DNA from: Candidatus Gastranaerophilales bacterium
GTDB lineage: Bacteria; Cyanobacteriota; Vampirovibrionia; Gastranaerophilales; Gastranaerophilaceae
Length of the DNA: 64,000 nt
Assembly: GCA_944322845.1 (NCBI GenBank)
Contig: CALUQE010000007.1
Coordinates: 41,423 to 105,422 of the forward strand
Direction: 5' to 3'
In this document: positions 26,314 through 35,307 of the stretch, one piece after another
Numbering within the stretch: the stretch's first letter is position 1
How the letters are laid out: every line of letters begins with the position of its first letter
Notes under the pieces: generated by a model
Told to the model about the DNA's origin: nothing
Seen by the model: the letters and a program-made list of their open reading frames with translations, nothing else
The model's database searches: none
Program-made: the position numbers and the translations under genes

Positions 26314-27507
26314 TTACAAAACTTCACATTGTGGAAAGTTTTGAGTATATAATTTGAGCTCATTTACACGATTATTGACAATCATAATGACGTCTTTCAT
26401 CTCTGCTTCAAGCCTTTTTGCACCTTTGAAGCAGGTATGGAAAAATAATATAGTTGTGGAGCCTTTGACAAGAGAATTTTTTAAATCAAGAATCTTCTGG
26501 TATATAACCGGATCTATGATTTCTTTATTTTCGCACATTGTTGTAAATATATCGCCGAACCACCATTGAACTTCTTCTACATTGTTAGCTTTTAGACCTT
26601 TTAAAGCTTTTTTAAGGTATGTTAAAATTTTTGAGTAAACTTCTGAAAGAACCTGTTTTTTCTTTGGTAATAAACTCTTGAAGTAGTATATTGTCTGTGT
26701 GTAACCTATTTCAATTAGTTTTCTTCGTTCATCCTTGCTAAGGTTGAAGTCTGCAAAGAAAATGTCACCTGTATTGATTCTAATACAGTCGTATCTGTCA
26801 TTTTTTCCATAGAGTTCAGTTACAAAATCTGTTGCGATATCGGTGACACAACTGTATATAGTATTGATAAAAGATATCGGATTTTTTTCGTCTTTACTGT
26901 AATCTCCTTCGAGCCTGAATTCTAAAATTCTGCTTTCCGAATTATTCAATGTTTCTGAAAGTCTCCACATCGGGGACGCTTTCTGCAGGTCACCGTCGAC
27001 TAAGAAACAGTCGTTATACTTATACGGTGCCATTAAACCGGGCATACTTGAAGAAACTTTTATTGCCCTTGCAACCTCAAAGTCAGGTGTTTGGAAGTTT
27101 GAAAATTCTTGATTACAAAACTTGGTAAGGTTTGTTGTTATAATAACCAGCTTTTTTTCTATGTCCTGAAATGTTACGTTTTTGTTTTTAACTTTTTCAT
27201 TTTTCTTTAGCAGAAGTTCATTAAGCCAGTCCATAAATATTTCACCCTTGCTTATTGCAAAAGTATTGCCAAAGCCGAGATGGATATCTTTGAACAGGTC
27301 AAAATTAACTTTCATAAATAAATTTTCTAGTTCGTAGGATTTATATCCGCTTGCAATAAGTGCTGCCATAACCGAACCGACAGACGAACCGCCGATAATA
27401 TCATATTCGATTCCTAATTCTTCAAGTGCCCTTATTGTTCCTATATACGCCATTCCTCTGATAGCGCCGCCTCCGAAAAGGCAGGTATACTTTAGCGGAT
27501 TAGTCAT
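26314..27507 (-). CDS. Patatin-like phospholipase
   Basis: A 397-residue lipid acyl hydrolase of the patatin fold. The oxyanion-hole glycines GGGAIRG are at residues 12-18, the nucleophile is Ser42 in GGSSVG, and the catalytic Asp sits in FLVDGDLQKASP. The catalytic triplet is DGD where many relatives have DGG or DGA. The C-terminal 150 residues are helical and of unknown role. I start at ATG 27507 because GGAG lies 9 nt upstream and homology begins there; a longer start would run deep into the preceding gene. It overlaps that gene by 8 bp. No signal peptide: an intracellular enzyme or a signal-independent effector. Confidence 0.85.
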   Translation of the reverse strand: MTNPLKYTCLFGGGAIRGMAYIGTIRALEELGIEYDIIGGSSVGSVMAALIASGYKSYELENLFMKVNFDLFKDIHLGFGNTFAISKGEIFMDWLNELLLKKNEKVKNKNVTFQDIEKKLVIITTNLTKFCNQEFSNFQTPDFEVARAIKVSSSMPGLMAPYKYNDCFLVDGDLQKASPMWRLSETLNNSESRILEFRLEGDYSKDEKNPISFINTIYSCVTDIATDFVTELYGKNDRYDCIRINTGDIFFADFNLSKDERRKLIEIGYTQTIYYFKSLLPKKKQVLSEVYSKILTYLKKALKGLKANNVEEVQWWFGDIFTTMCENKEIIDPVIYQKILDLKNSLVKGSTTILFFHTCFKGAKRLEAEMKDVIMIVNNRVNELKLYTQNFPQCEVL

Positions 27508-29002
27508 TTGTGAAATCTCCATGCTTAAACATTGTGTTTCTGTAATAGTCAATATTATATTCAGGTTCAAAATATGAAAATTTTTCCTGCCCCTTTTTTA
27601 CAAATATGCCGCATTTTCTGCCATCAAAAATATGAACCCATTCTGGATCATTTTTTAGTACCTCATATACGGAACTTGTTCTGTGAGGCATAAGTATTTC
27701 TGTAGGATATTTTTCTATTATGTCTTTCCAATTTGGCGCTACCATTTCGTAGTGCTTGAGTGTCATAAATTCTTCGTCATTATAGACTTCTTCGTATCTC
27801 CCATCCATATATATTAAATTATCCGGATACAATTTGTATGAAGCATAACTTCCAAGAGCAAAAGGTACAACAATATTACCTTTTATATTATTAATTTTTA
27901 AAAATTCAATCTCGTAAAACGGAAATTTCTCTAAATCCGCTCTTGGCGCCAGTGGTGAAAACAAAGGTATAAAGCAGGCTAAAATAATTATTGCTGCATA
28001 AATACTTTTCTCAATATTTCTAAGAACTTTTTTAAATTTTACAAATAATGAAACCATATCATTATAGCAGAGTGATGCTGCTGCAATTACTGCAAGTGAT
28101 AATAATTTTACATGGGCAAGCCCGAGGTATAAAGTAACTGTGAGTACTATAGTTTTAGTAATATCAATTTTTTGTTTTTTTATAAAAGAGCATATAAAAG
28201 CAAACAGTGCATACAGACTTGGCGGTAAATAGTATAAAATATGTCTGTATGCAAAAAACGGCCACCACTCTACTATATAGGTTCTCTGCTTTGTGGTTGC
28301 AGAGAATAAGAAATCTAAATACTTTACTCCATATGGATTAACAACAAGCAGTAAACCTGAAGCTGTTAATGCCAGAAGATACTTTTTCCAAGGTTTCTTT
28401 TCGAGAATAGCTCCTGCAAAATACATTGCAATAAGCCCGATTCCGGATACAACTCCGCCGTGTACATTATTCCATAGGATAACAATTGGCGGCAGCAGCC
28501 AGATAAGATTTTTAAATTTTCCTTTTCTTGTACCTTCTAATATATATAGAAATATACTGAAAAATAAAAAGCTGAAAAGCTGGCATCTTACCAGATCAGG
28601 ATTTAATCTCAGATATAAAACCAGAAAGATTGCCATAAAAGTTATTGATGCAGGAAGTGCATGTTTTTGAAGTCTTTGGGTTTTTATTACAAAAACTGCT
28701 GTAAAAAACATCATTAATGCTTGAAATATCAATAATCCGACTGCATTAAAGTGTTTTATCAGAAAATAAAATACAACTCCTGACCCCCATTCGTGATCAT
28801 ACCACGGATGGGTTGGGGTATAAGAAAGAAAATCTTTGAACGGCAATATACCGTGTTCAATAAACCTCTCACCGACAATAAGCCGGGCAAACAAATCGTA
28901 ATCATAATTAGTGCTGAGGCAGGCTAAAAATATGCAAAAAAGCCCTAATGTCAAGTATAATAAGACTTTTCTCTTATTAATCTTATGTCTGTCTATGACC
29001 AA
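27500..29002 (-). CDS. Polytopic membrane protein, GT-C-like
   Basis: A 500-residue inner-membrane protein with roughly ten hydrophobic segments. After the first segment comes NYDYDLFARLIVGERFIEHGILPFKDFLSYTPTHPWYDHEWG, with the acidic D-x-D and conserved aromatic/charged loop found in GT-C fold, polyprenyl-phosphate-sugar-dependent transferases of unknown specificity. The C-terminal 130 residues are soluble. I start at TTG 29002 because GGAG lies 6 nt upstream; an in-frame TTG at 29017 has no ribosome site. Co-translated with the patatin gene (8-bp overlap). Substrate unknown. Confidence 0.65.
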   Translation of the reverse strand: MVIDRHKINKRKVLLYLTLGLFCIFLACLSTNYDYDLFARLIVGERFIEHGILPFKDFLSYTPTHPWYDHEWGSGVVFYFLIKHFNAVGLLIFQALMMFFTAVFVIKTQRLQKHALPASITFMAIFLVLYLRLNPDLVRCQLFSFLFFSIFLYILEGTRKGKFKNLIWLLPPIVILWNNVHGGVVSGIGLIAMYFAGAILEKKPWKKYLLALTASGLLLVVNPYGVKYLDFLFSATTKQRTYIVEWWPFFAYRHILYYLPPSLYALFAFICSFIKKQKIDITKTIVLTVTLYLGLAHVKLLSLAVIAAASLCYNDMVSLFVKFKKVLRNIEKSIYAAIIILACFIPLFSPLAPRADLEKFPFYEIEFLKINNIKGNIVVPFALGSYASYKLYPDNLIYMDGRYEEVYNDEEFMTLKHYEMVAPNWKDIIEKYPTEILMPHRTSSVYEVLKNDPEWVHIFDGRKCGIFVKKGQEKFSYFEPEYNIDYYRNTMFKHGDFTND

Positions 29003-29098
29003 ACTCTTACTCCTCAATTAAATTATCCCAAAAACATTTACTCCTTTATTTTATAACAAAAATCATTAATTGTGGTAAAATAAAAGTATTAAATTTTA

Positions 29099-29152
29099 GG
29101 GGTAAATATTCGGGGGTAAATACTCAAGGATAAATACTCAGGTATAAATTCC
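29099..29152 (+). repeat. Four imperfect 13-14 bp tandem repeats before the leuC-type gene
   Basis: Units GGGGTAAATATTC, GGGGGTAAATACTC, AAGGATAAATACTC and AGGTATAAATTCC follow one another directly. They lie between a putative -10 region (TAAAAT near 29076) and the ribosome site AAGGGGGAG, so they fall in the mRNA leader. Each unit contains a purine-rich GGGG/AAGG core that could mimic or compete with the SD. Confidence 0.85.
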
Positions 29153-29166
29153 ATAAGGGGGAGACA

Positions 29167-30408
29167 ATGGGTCTGACTTTAGCAGAAAAAATTATTTCAG
29201 AACACGCAGGTAAAGAAGTTCACGCGGGTGAACTCGTTATATCAAAAGTTGATGTAACAGCCGTTCAGGATGGAACCGGGCCGTTAACGGTTCAGGAATT
29301 TAAAAAACTCGGGAAAAATAAGTTAAATAATCCCGAAAGAACAATCTTATTTATAGACCATGCTTCTCCCAGCCCGAGAAAAGAACTTTCTAATACGCAT
29401 ATGGTACTGAGGGAATTTCATAAAGAATACGGTGCAGTGCTTTCTGATGTCGGGGCAGGTGTTTGTCATCAAAGACTCATAGAAACTTTTGTAAACCCTG
29501 GAGAAGTTCTTGTCGGCGCAGATTCTCACACATGTACATCTGGCGCATTAGGTGCTTTTGCTACCGGCATGGGGTCTACCGATGTTGCTGTTGCGATGGC
29601 TCTCGGAAAGACGTGGCTTAAAGTGCCTGCGACATTCAAAATTGTTGTTAATGGAAAGTTTAAGCCTGGAATATGTTCAAAAGACTTGATGCTTTATCTT
29701 ATCGGAATGATAGGTGCTGACGGTGCTACTTATAAAGCTCTTGAATTTACGGGAGATACAATTGACAATATGTCAATGTCAGAAAGGTTTACTCTTGCTA
29801 ATATGGCTGTAGAAGCGGGGGCGAAGTGCGGTCTCTTTGTTGCAGACGATAAAACCAGAGAATTTTTGAAACAGAGAGGACGTGAAGATAAGTTCAGACA
29901 AATATTGCCGGACAAAGATGCCGCTTATGAAAGAATTATAGAGATAAACGCTGAAGATGTGCCGCATACGGTTTCTTGCCCGCATACTGTAGACAACACA
30001 AAAACAGTTGAAGATCTTAAAGATGTCAAAGTTAATCAGGTTTATGTAGGGACTTGCACAAACGGAAGAATTGAGGATTTAAGAATTGTTGCGGAAATAT
30101 TGAAGGGTAAAACGGTTCATCCTGATGTCAGAATGTTAATTTCTCCGGCTTCAAAAGATGTATTTAAGCAGGCTTTAAAAGAAGGTTTAATAGATATTTT
30201 TGTGGAAGCAAATGCGGCGATTCTTGCACCCGGCTGCGGACCGTGCGTAGGAGTTCATGCCGGTATTTTAGGCGACGGCGAAGTCTGTCTTGCAACTCAA
30301 AACAGAAATTTTCAGGGCAGAATGGGAAATACAAAAGGATTTATTTATCTGGCATCTCCTTATGTAGCTGCTTATACGGCGTTGCGCGGGTATATTAGCG
30401 CTGAATAA
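29167..30408 (+). CDS. leuC: 3-isopropylmalate/homoaconitate dehydratase large subunit
   Basis: A 413-residue aconitase-superfamily large subunit. It isomerises 2- to 3-isopropylmalate (leucine synthesis), or a homologous substrate, using a [4Fe-4S] cluster. Cluster cysteines are visible in YVGTCTNGRIEDLR and in APGCGPCVGVHAGIL. Substrate-binding GADSHTCTSGALGAFATGMGSTD and IDHASPSP are also present. The 410-420-residue length is that of the two-subunit archaeal/clostridial class. The small subunit (leuD) is not adjacent and not elsewhere in the window, so the specificity (LeuC versus homoaconitase) is not settled. Confidence 0.88.
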   Translation: MGLTLAEKIISEHAGKEVHAGELVISKVDVTAVQDGTGPLTVQEFKKLGKNKLNNPERTILFIDHASPSPRKELSNTHMVLREFHKEYGAVLSDVGAGVCHQRLIETFVNPGEVLVGADSHTCTSGALGAFATGMGSTDVAVAMALGKTWLKVPATFKIVVNGKFKPGICSKDLMLYLIGMIGADGATYKALEFTGDTIDNMSMSERFTLANMAVEAGAKCGLFVADDKTREFLKQRGREDKFRQILPDKDAAYERIIEINAEDVPHTVSCPHTVDNTKTVEDLKDVKVNQVYVGTCTNGRIEDLRIVAEILKGKTVHPDVRMLISPASKDVFKQALKEGLIDIFVEANAAILAPGCGPCVGVHAGILGDGEVCLATQNRNFQGRMGNTKGFIYLASPYVAAYTALRGYISAE

Positions 30409-30429
30409 TCAATAAAGAAAGGTTTTAAT

Positions 30430-30915
30430 ATGAATTTATTATTGTTAAAACAAATATCATTAATAAGCATCTTTGCCGGTGCAGTTCTCGGATTTGTTAC
30501 TGTTGTTCCATATTTAAGCCTTTTAAGCTTTCTGCTGCTTATAGTTTGTCTTTCAGCATTTGTAATAGTGTACCTGAAGCAAAACGATTTAATCGGTATC
30601 ATAAGCGTAAGAGAGGGTTGTATTTTTGGAGCTTTGATAGGCTTTGTTTCTTTTCTTGCTTTTTCTGTAGTATATGCTCCGCTAAGTATGCTTTTAGGCT
30701 GGCTTTTTACCTCATACACACAGGGTTTTTTAAGATTTTTCCTGACAAGTTTCGGCTCTTTTATAGTAATGGTTCTGCTAATGATTCTAATGGCAGGAAT
30801 TAGTGCCCTGTTTAATGGTTTTTCCGGATTGGTTACTGCTTATGTATATGAACTTGTAACCGGTATAAAAAAAGAAAACAACCAGAATTCAAGTGTAGAT
30901 TTTGAAATAAAGTAA
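30430..30915 (+). CDS. Small four-helix membrane protein, unknown
   Basis: A 161-residue integral membrane protein that I do not recognise. Four hydrophobic stretches are visible, at about residues 10-28, 32-52, 62-90 and 105-135, with a short polar C-terminus (KKENNQNSSVDFEIK). It lies 21 bp after the leuC-type gene and 14 bp before mtnA, so it is in their operon. SD AAAGG is good. Perhaps a DUF4199-like or transporter-associated protein, but no family can be named. Confidence 0.65.
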   Translation: MNLLLLKQISLISIFAGAVLGFVTVVPYLSLLSFLLLIVCLSAFVIVYLKQNDLIGIISVREGCIFGALIGFVSFLAFSVVYAPLSMLLGWLFTSYTQGFLRFFLTSFGSFIVMVLLMILMAGISALFNGFSGLVTAYVYELVTGIKKENNQNSSVDFEIK

Positions 30916-30929
30916 GGAATTGAGAATAA

Positions 30930-31985
30930 ATGGAATTTAAATCAAAAATTAAAACAATAGAGTGGGTAGATACATATTCAAAGATGGTAGACCAGACGGT
31001 TATTCCTTATGAATATAAATTTGTTAATATAACCTCCGGTGACGAGATGTTTGATGCTATTAGAAATATGATAGTAAGGGGGGCTCCTGCGATCGGAATT
31101 GCCGGTGCTCACGGGGTAATATTATATGCTCAGGAACTTGCAGATGCAGCTTTGAGCAGAGATGAATTTGTAAAAAAGCTTATAGAAAAAGCAGAGTATA
31201 TGAAAACTTCACGCCCGACTGCAGTAAACCTTATGTGGGCAGTAGATAAACAAATAGAAGTTATTAAAAATTCAAAATCTGATGTAAAAGGAATTATAGA
31301 AGAACTTAAAGAAAATGGTATAAAGCTTGAAAATGAAGATATAGAAATTAACAAAAAAATCGGTGATTTCGGTGCAGAAGTTGTGCCAAAAGGAGCAACT
31401 ATTCTTACCCACTGTAACGCAGGTGCGCTTGCGACGGTAGGATATGGAACAGCTCTTGGTGTTGTGCGCTCTGCTTTTGCAAAAGATAATACTATTCAGG
31501 TTTTTGCGGATGAGACGAGACCTCGCCAGCAGGGAGCAAGAATTACAACTTTTGAACTTGCAATGGATGGAATTCCGGTAACTTTGATTACAGACGGAAT
31601 GTGCTCATACTTTATGAAAAAAGGTATGATTGATATGGTAGTTGTGGGAGCAGACAGAATAGCCGCAAACGGTGATACTGCAAATAAAATCGGTACATAT
31701 ACTGTCGCAATAGCTGCAAAATATCATAATATTCCGTTTTATATAGCAGCGCCTCTTTCAACTATTGATATCTCTATTAAATCAGGCGCGGAGATTCCTA
31801 TAGAAGAACGTTCGCATGAAGAGGTTACACATATCAACGGTAAACCTGTGTGTGCGCTTAAAGGTGTAAATATTATTAATCCTGGATTTGATGTTACTCC
31901 GCATGAATTAATCGCAGGTATTATCACCGAAAAAGGTATTTTACGTCCTGATTATAATAAATCAATTGCAGAAGTGTTTAAGTAA
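30930..31985 (+). CDS. mtnA: S-methyl-5-thioribose-1-phosphate isomerase
   Basis: Methionine-salvage isomerase that converts 5-methylthioribose-1-phosphate to 5-methylthioribulose-1-phosphate. The 351 residues contain VRGAPAIGIAGAHG, the catalytic cysteine in LTHCNAGALATVGYGTALG, ETRPRQQGARITTFEL, and the catalytic aspartate in VVVGADRIAANGDTANKIGTY. These separate MtnA from eIF2B-like relatives. No other salvage genes are present nearby; it may also act on related sugar phosphates. A strong bidirectional terminator follows. Confidence 0.93.
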   Translation: MEFKSKIKTIEWVDTYSKMVDQTVIPYEYKFVNITSGDEMFDAIRNMIVRGAPAIGIAGAHGVILYAQELADAALSRDEFVKKLIEKAEYMKTSRPTAVNLMWAVDKQIEVIKNSKSDVKGIIEELKENGIKLENEDIEINKKIGDFGAEVVPKGATILTHCNAGALATVGYGTALGVVRSAFAKDNTIQVFADETRPRQQGARITTFELAMDGIPVTLITDGMCSYFMKKGMIDMVVVGADRIAANGDTANKIGTYTVAIAAKYHNIPFYIAAPLSTIDISIKSGAEIPIEERSHEEVTHINGKPVCALKGVNIINPGFDVTPHELIAGIITEKGILRPDYNKSIAEVFK

Positions 31986-31987
31986 CA

Positions 31988-32023
31988 AAAAAAAGCAGTG
32001 ATTTTATAATCACTGCTTTTTTT
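31988..32023. terminator. Bidirectional terminator after mtnA
   Basis: AAAAAAAGCAGTGATT pairs with AATCACTGCTTTTTTT around a short AT loop. It is usable from both sides, for mtnA and for the converging acidic-protein gene. Confidence 0.9.
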
Positions 32024-32039
32024 ATTGTTAGAAGATGTT

Positions 32040-32504
32040 TTATTCTTCTTTTACCGGTTTTTTATCAACTTCTTCAAATTTTCCGGTCTCTTTATTATAT
32101 TCATAGTATTTTCCGTCTTTTTCGGCAGTGAACGGATAGGAATCGCCTTGAACAATGTTCAATCCTTGTTCCTGAAGTGCAATCATTGCATCTGCTTCAA
32201 CCGCACTTTCGTTATTTTTGTCAATAATTTGACCGGAAGTTGTAAAGTCAGCATCTTCTGCATCAGGTTCACCTGCAGGAAAATCTTTGAAGGATTCACT
32301 GTTAGGATCCCATACGTATAAGAATGTTCCGAAAGGAGTTTCTTTTACGTATGCACCTTCTCTGCCGGATGGTGTTAATTCGAGTTTGGCAGCTTCTGCA
32401 TCGCATTTTTCCGTATCAACAGGTTTTGTTTCAACAGCAGGTGTTTCAGGCGTTTCGACATCTTCAACTCTTTCATTTTCTGCAGCTGTCATTTCTTCAT
32501 CCAT
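32040..32504 (-). CDS. Acidic cytoplasmic protein, unknown
   Basis: A 154-residue, strongly acidic protein without a signal peptide or membrane segment. The first 50 residues are Glu/Thr/Pro-rich and probably disordered. Three similar short aromatic motifs recur: TFLYVWDPNSESFKDFPAGE, then KYYEYNKETGKFEEVDKKP, both of the type Y-x-[WY]-[DN]-x-x-[ST]-x-x-[FK], like a small beta-hairpin repeat. Function is unknown. The ATG at 32504 follows a perfect -10 TATAAT by 45 nt. The same frame stays open upstream but without a standard start codon, so that part is treated as promoter/leader. Confidence 0.6.
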   Translation of the reverse strand: MDEEMTAAENERVEDVETPETPAVETKPVDTEKCDAEAAKLELTPSGREGAYVKETPFGTFLYVWDPNSESFKDFPAGEPDAEDADFTTSGQIIDKNNESAVEADAMIALQEQGLNIVQGDSYPFTAEKDGKYYEYNKETGKFEEVDKKPVKEE

Positions 32505-32549
32505 TCTGTCGAATTCTCTGTTAATTTCAGCGAGCAGAGTATCTGTGTC

Positions 32550-32555
32550 ATTATA
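32550..32555 (-). promoter_or_regulatory. -10 box for the acidic protein gene
   Basis: A perfect TATAAT on the minus strand, followed by G, about 45 nt upstream of the ATG. The -35 is weak. It explains why the open frame upstream of the ATG needs no start codon. Confidence 0.5.
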
Positions 32556-32601
32556 GTAGGCTAAAAGCAGTATAAAGAAAGGTCTTTATTTTTTTGCGGG
32601 G

Positions 32602-33537
32602 TTAATACAGACAATATTTAATAGCTTCAATCATTGAATTAGGGTTGGCGATATTCTTACCTGCAATATCAAAAGCAGTTCCGTGGCTTGGAGAGGTTCT
32701 TATTATATCCAGACCTATAGTCATGTTGACGGTTTTTTCCGAGGCAATTGCTTTGATAGGAATTAATCCTTGATCATGGTAGCAGGCAATATAGCAGTCA
32801 TAAGGCATTTTTTCGCCGCTAACATAGTTTTGAACAGCTTTTACGAACAATGTGTCAGCAGGAAGAGGATTTGTAATATTAATTCCGCGTTTTCTGACTG
32901 CTTCAATTGCCGGAAGTATTCTTTCTGTTTCTTCCTCTCCGATAACACCGTTTTCTCCCGCGTGCGGATTAAGTCCGCAGAGAGCAAAAGAAGGCTTTTT
33001 GATCATAAGTTTATTCTGGAAAAAGCTTCTCAGACGCTCTGTTTTTTCTATAATCAGTTCCTTGGTTATTAATCCGCTTACCTCTTTTAATGCGCAGTGT
33101 CTGGTTAAAAGCAGAACTCTGAAATCCTTTGATACAAAAAGCATTTCGGCTTTTTGTCCGTCGTGTGCCAGAAATTTTTCAAGAATTTCTGTCTGGCCTT
33201 TATAATTGTGTCCTGCAAGGCTCATTGCTTCTTTTGATGTTGGTGCTGTAACTATAAATTTAGGTTTCAGCTCGCATGCTTTTTGAAGCGCGCGGAAAGC
33301 AAAGTCGCCTGCTGAGGCTGAAATTTCCCCCGGCACAACTTTAGCGGGGTAATCTATTTCTATGATTTCATAATTATTATTAATACTCCCGTAAGTATTC
33401 AAAATTTTTGAATTTGAGATAATGACAATATCTTTAGAAGGCAGGTTTAATAAATTTAAAGCTTTTATTGTAACTTCCGCCCCAACTCCGTTAGGATCAC
33501 CCGTTGTTATAATAATTTTATTTTCGTATTTATTCAT
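32602..33537 (-). CDS. pdxA: PdxA-family 4-phospho-hydroxyacid dehydrogenase (PdxA or PdxA2)
   Basis: A 311-residue NAD-dependent dehydrogenase of the PdxA family. The metal-binding histidines are in TSKEAMSLAGHNYKGQTEIL, NPHAGENG and CYHDQGLIPIKA, and TIGLDIIRTSPSHGTAFDIAGK is intact. PdxA proper oxidises 4-phospho-hydroxythreonine for pyridoxal phosphate synthesis. PdxA2 oxidises 4-phospho-D-threonate/erythronate to a C3 sugar phosphate. Because it overlaps by 8 bp with an acid-sugar kinase gene, the arrangement known for D-threonate/D-erythronate catabolism, PdxA2 is the better guess here. Sequence alone does not decide. Confidence 0.88.
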   Translation of the reverse strand: MNKYENKIIITTGDPNGVGAEVTIKALNLLNLPSKDIVIISNSKILNTYGSINNNYEIIEIDYPAKVVPGEISASAGDFAFRALQKACELKPKFIVTAPTSKEAMSLAGHNYKGQTEILEKFLAHDGQKAEMLFVSKDFRVLLLTRHCALKEVSGLITKELIIEKTERLRSFFQNKLMIKKPSFALCGLNPHAGENGVIGEEETERILPAIEAVRKRGINITNPLPADTLFVKAVQNYVSGEKMPYDCYIACYHDQGLIPIKAIASEKTVNMTIGLDIIRTSPSHGTAFDIAGKNIANPNSMIEAIKYCLY

Positions 33538-34834
33538 GGTGTTTAAAATAATCCAGAATTTCTATTAAAGTTCTTGTGTTGCCTAAGTTGCCTGACTTTG
33601 TTACAATCCAGTGTCCGTTAACATCAGAACAAAGCGATATTGCCGGTGCAACTTCGTCAATTAGCTTCAATTCGTGTGAATTTATTGCCCTGCAGCACTT
33701 GTAAGACGTTTCACCACCGAGAGTAATAAGAACAGCATTAATTTGTTCTAAAACTCTTCTGGTGAGTTCTGCAAGATAGTCAGTTATTTTAGCGGTCAGT
33801 TTTTCCTTTGTTAATTCTGCGTTAAATGAATCATCTGAAAAACCGTCAAAATTGGCAATTAAGTGGGAGGTATGCACAGTAACCGTCACACCGCTTTTCA
33901 GGTTTGTAACAATCCTGTCTACAATATCGTTATCTACGCCATCTAAAATGTCTGCAACTTCAAGCGGTAAGAAGTTTACGTTTTCATAATCATCGGATTG
34001 TTCAAGTTTACTAATTTGTTCGGCAGTAATATTTGTTGCGGTGCCCGAGACAATGAACTTTGGAAGTTTTTCAAGTTTTATTGGTTCACGAACCTTTTCA
34101 ATGCCGGAAAGCCAGCACTTACCAAGAACTTGAGCACCTGCAGCCGTTCCTGCCGGAAGAAGCTTTTTGTCGCATTTTTTTATGGCAAGCGCAAGCTGCT
34201 CAATGTCTGTAATAGAAGTAGAATCCGCGATAATAAGCTTCTTGCCTTCTTTTATTAATTCATTTATTTTAATTAAAATCGGTCCTGCGCCGTTCATTAT
34301 TGTTTTTAAATCAATTGTTCCGACTAAATCTTTTTCTTTCTCCTCAAGCTGTGAGCGCAAAAGCGTCGGAATATGCGATTCAAGAATCGGGGAGTGCGGA
34401 TCCATAGCGATTTCGGTTCTTCCTATCGGAACTCCTTTCAATAGGTGATATCCGCCAACCGTTATTCTTCCTTCCTGCGGAAATGCAGGTATTATAATTG
34501 CAGCATCATACTCAAGAATGTTAAGCATTGCAAGAGTTTCCTGCGCAATGTTGCCGCGCAGGGTTGAGTCTATTTTTTTGTAATAATATTCAAATGAAAA
34601 ATTATCAACAAAAGATTTGACTGCTGATTCTACTTTTTCAACAGCTTCATTGCAATCAATGTTTCTGGATTCAGTTGAAATTGCCCATACTTCAGTATCA
34701 CCTTTATTTATTGGAATATATGCGCTATCCAGAAGAATTTTTGTATTTGCTCCGCGCAGATGAAATTGAAGTGCAGTATCATTTGCACCGGTTAAATCAT
34801 CTGCAATTATCCCGACAATATCAGAAAATATCAT
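33530..34834 (-). CDS. Four-carbon acid sugar kinase (DUF1537 family, OtnK/DtnK-like)
   Basis: A 434-residue kinase of the DUF1537 family that phosphorylates four-carbon acid sugars such as D-threonate or D-erythronate. The N-terminal substrate domain has IIADDLTGANDTALQFHLRGA and YYKKIDSTLRGNIAQE. The C-terminal ATP domain has FIVSGTATNITAEQI and ITLGGETSYKCCRAI. Its stop overlaps the pdxA start by 8 bp and its start shares a base with the ssb stop (TAATG). Together kinase and dehydrogenase would feed a sugar acid into central metabolism; the exact substrate is not shown. Confidence 0.85.
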   Translation of the reverse strand: MIFSDIVGIIADDLTGANDTALQFHLRGANTKILLDSAYIPINKGDTEVWAISTESRNIDCNEAVEKVESAVKSFVDNFSFEYYYKKIDSTLRGNIAQETLAMLNILEYDAAIIIPAFPQEGRITVGGYHLLKGVPIGRTEIAMDPHSPILESHIPTLLRSQLEEKEKDLVGTIDLKTIMNGAGPILIKINELIKEGKKLIIADSTSITDIEQLALAIKKCDKKLLPAGTAAGAQVLGKCWLSGIEKVREPIKLEKLPKFIVSGTATNITAEQISKLEQSDDYENVNFLPLEVADILDGVDNDIVDRIVTNLKSGVTVTVHTSHLIANFDGFSDDSFNAELTKEKLTAKITDYLAELTRRVLEQINAVLITLGGETSYKCCRAINSHELKLIDEVAPAISLCSDVNGHWIVTKSGNLGNTRTLIEILDYFKHHE

Positions 34835-35160
34835 TATTCAGCGTCTCTTTTTGAACCTAATAATCTTACGTTATTTGCAACGATAAGAAATCTTTCTCTC
34901 TCTTCACCTGTCTGGTCAGTCCATTTGCTGATGGATATTCTGCCGTCAACAACAACCTGACGCCCCTTTTTTATATATTCACCGGCAAATTCTGCCTGCT
35001 TGTCCCAAACTTCTATATTATACCAGTCAGTGACTTCTTCTTTTGTTTTTGAATCCCATCTTCCGACAGCAAGTGAAAAAGTTGTTTTTACTTTTCCTGA
35101 TTCAAAATATTTTATCTCTGCGTCCTGACCGGCTCTGCCTATAATAGTGGCTGTATTCAT
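34834..35160 (-). CDS. ssb: Single-stranded DNA-binding protein, short form
   Basis: A 108-residue SSB made of the OB fold only: MNTATIIGRAGQDAEIKYFESGKVKTTFSLAVGRWDSKTKEEVTDWYNIEVWDKQAEFAGEYIKKGRQVVVDGRI. It ends RLLGSKRDAE and lacks the Gly/Pro-rich linker and the acidic D-D-x-P-F tip that recruits partners in canonical SSB. The start at 35160 has SD AGGAG 8 nt upstream and matches homology; the frame remains open upstream without support. It could be the main SSB of a lineage with short SSBs, or a secondary paralogue. Confidence 0.9.
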   Translation of the reverse strand: MNTATIIGRAGQDAEIKYFESGKVKTTFSLAVGRWDSKTKEEVTDWYNIEVWDKQAEFAGEYIKKGRQVVVDGRISISKWTDQTGEERERFLIVANNVRLLGSKRDAE

Positions 35161-35307
35161 TAATTTTCTCCTTACTGCAATAATCACATTATAGCATGTA
35201 TTAATTGTAAAACGATTAACTATTACTAATTGTAAATTTTTTAGAATAGCTAGCAAAAAAATATATTATATGTTTTAACATAATATAAGTATTAAGGAGA
35301 AAAATAG

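Noticed and set aside
26865..26895. TAAAG...CCGATAT on the minus strand inside the patatin gene
   Set aside because: Spacing is 4 nt too short for sigma-28 and it lies within a coding region.
32505..32580. In-frame upstream extension of the acidic protein (LLLAYYNDTDTLLAEINREF)
   Set aside because: No ATG, GTG or TTG start before the stop, and a perfect TATAAT lies inside it; treated as promoter and leader.
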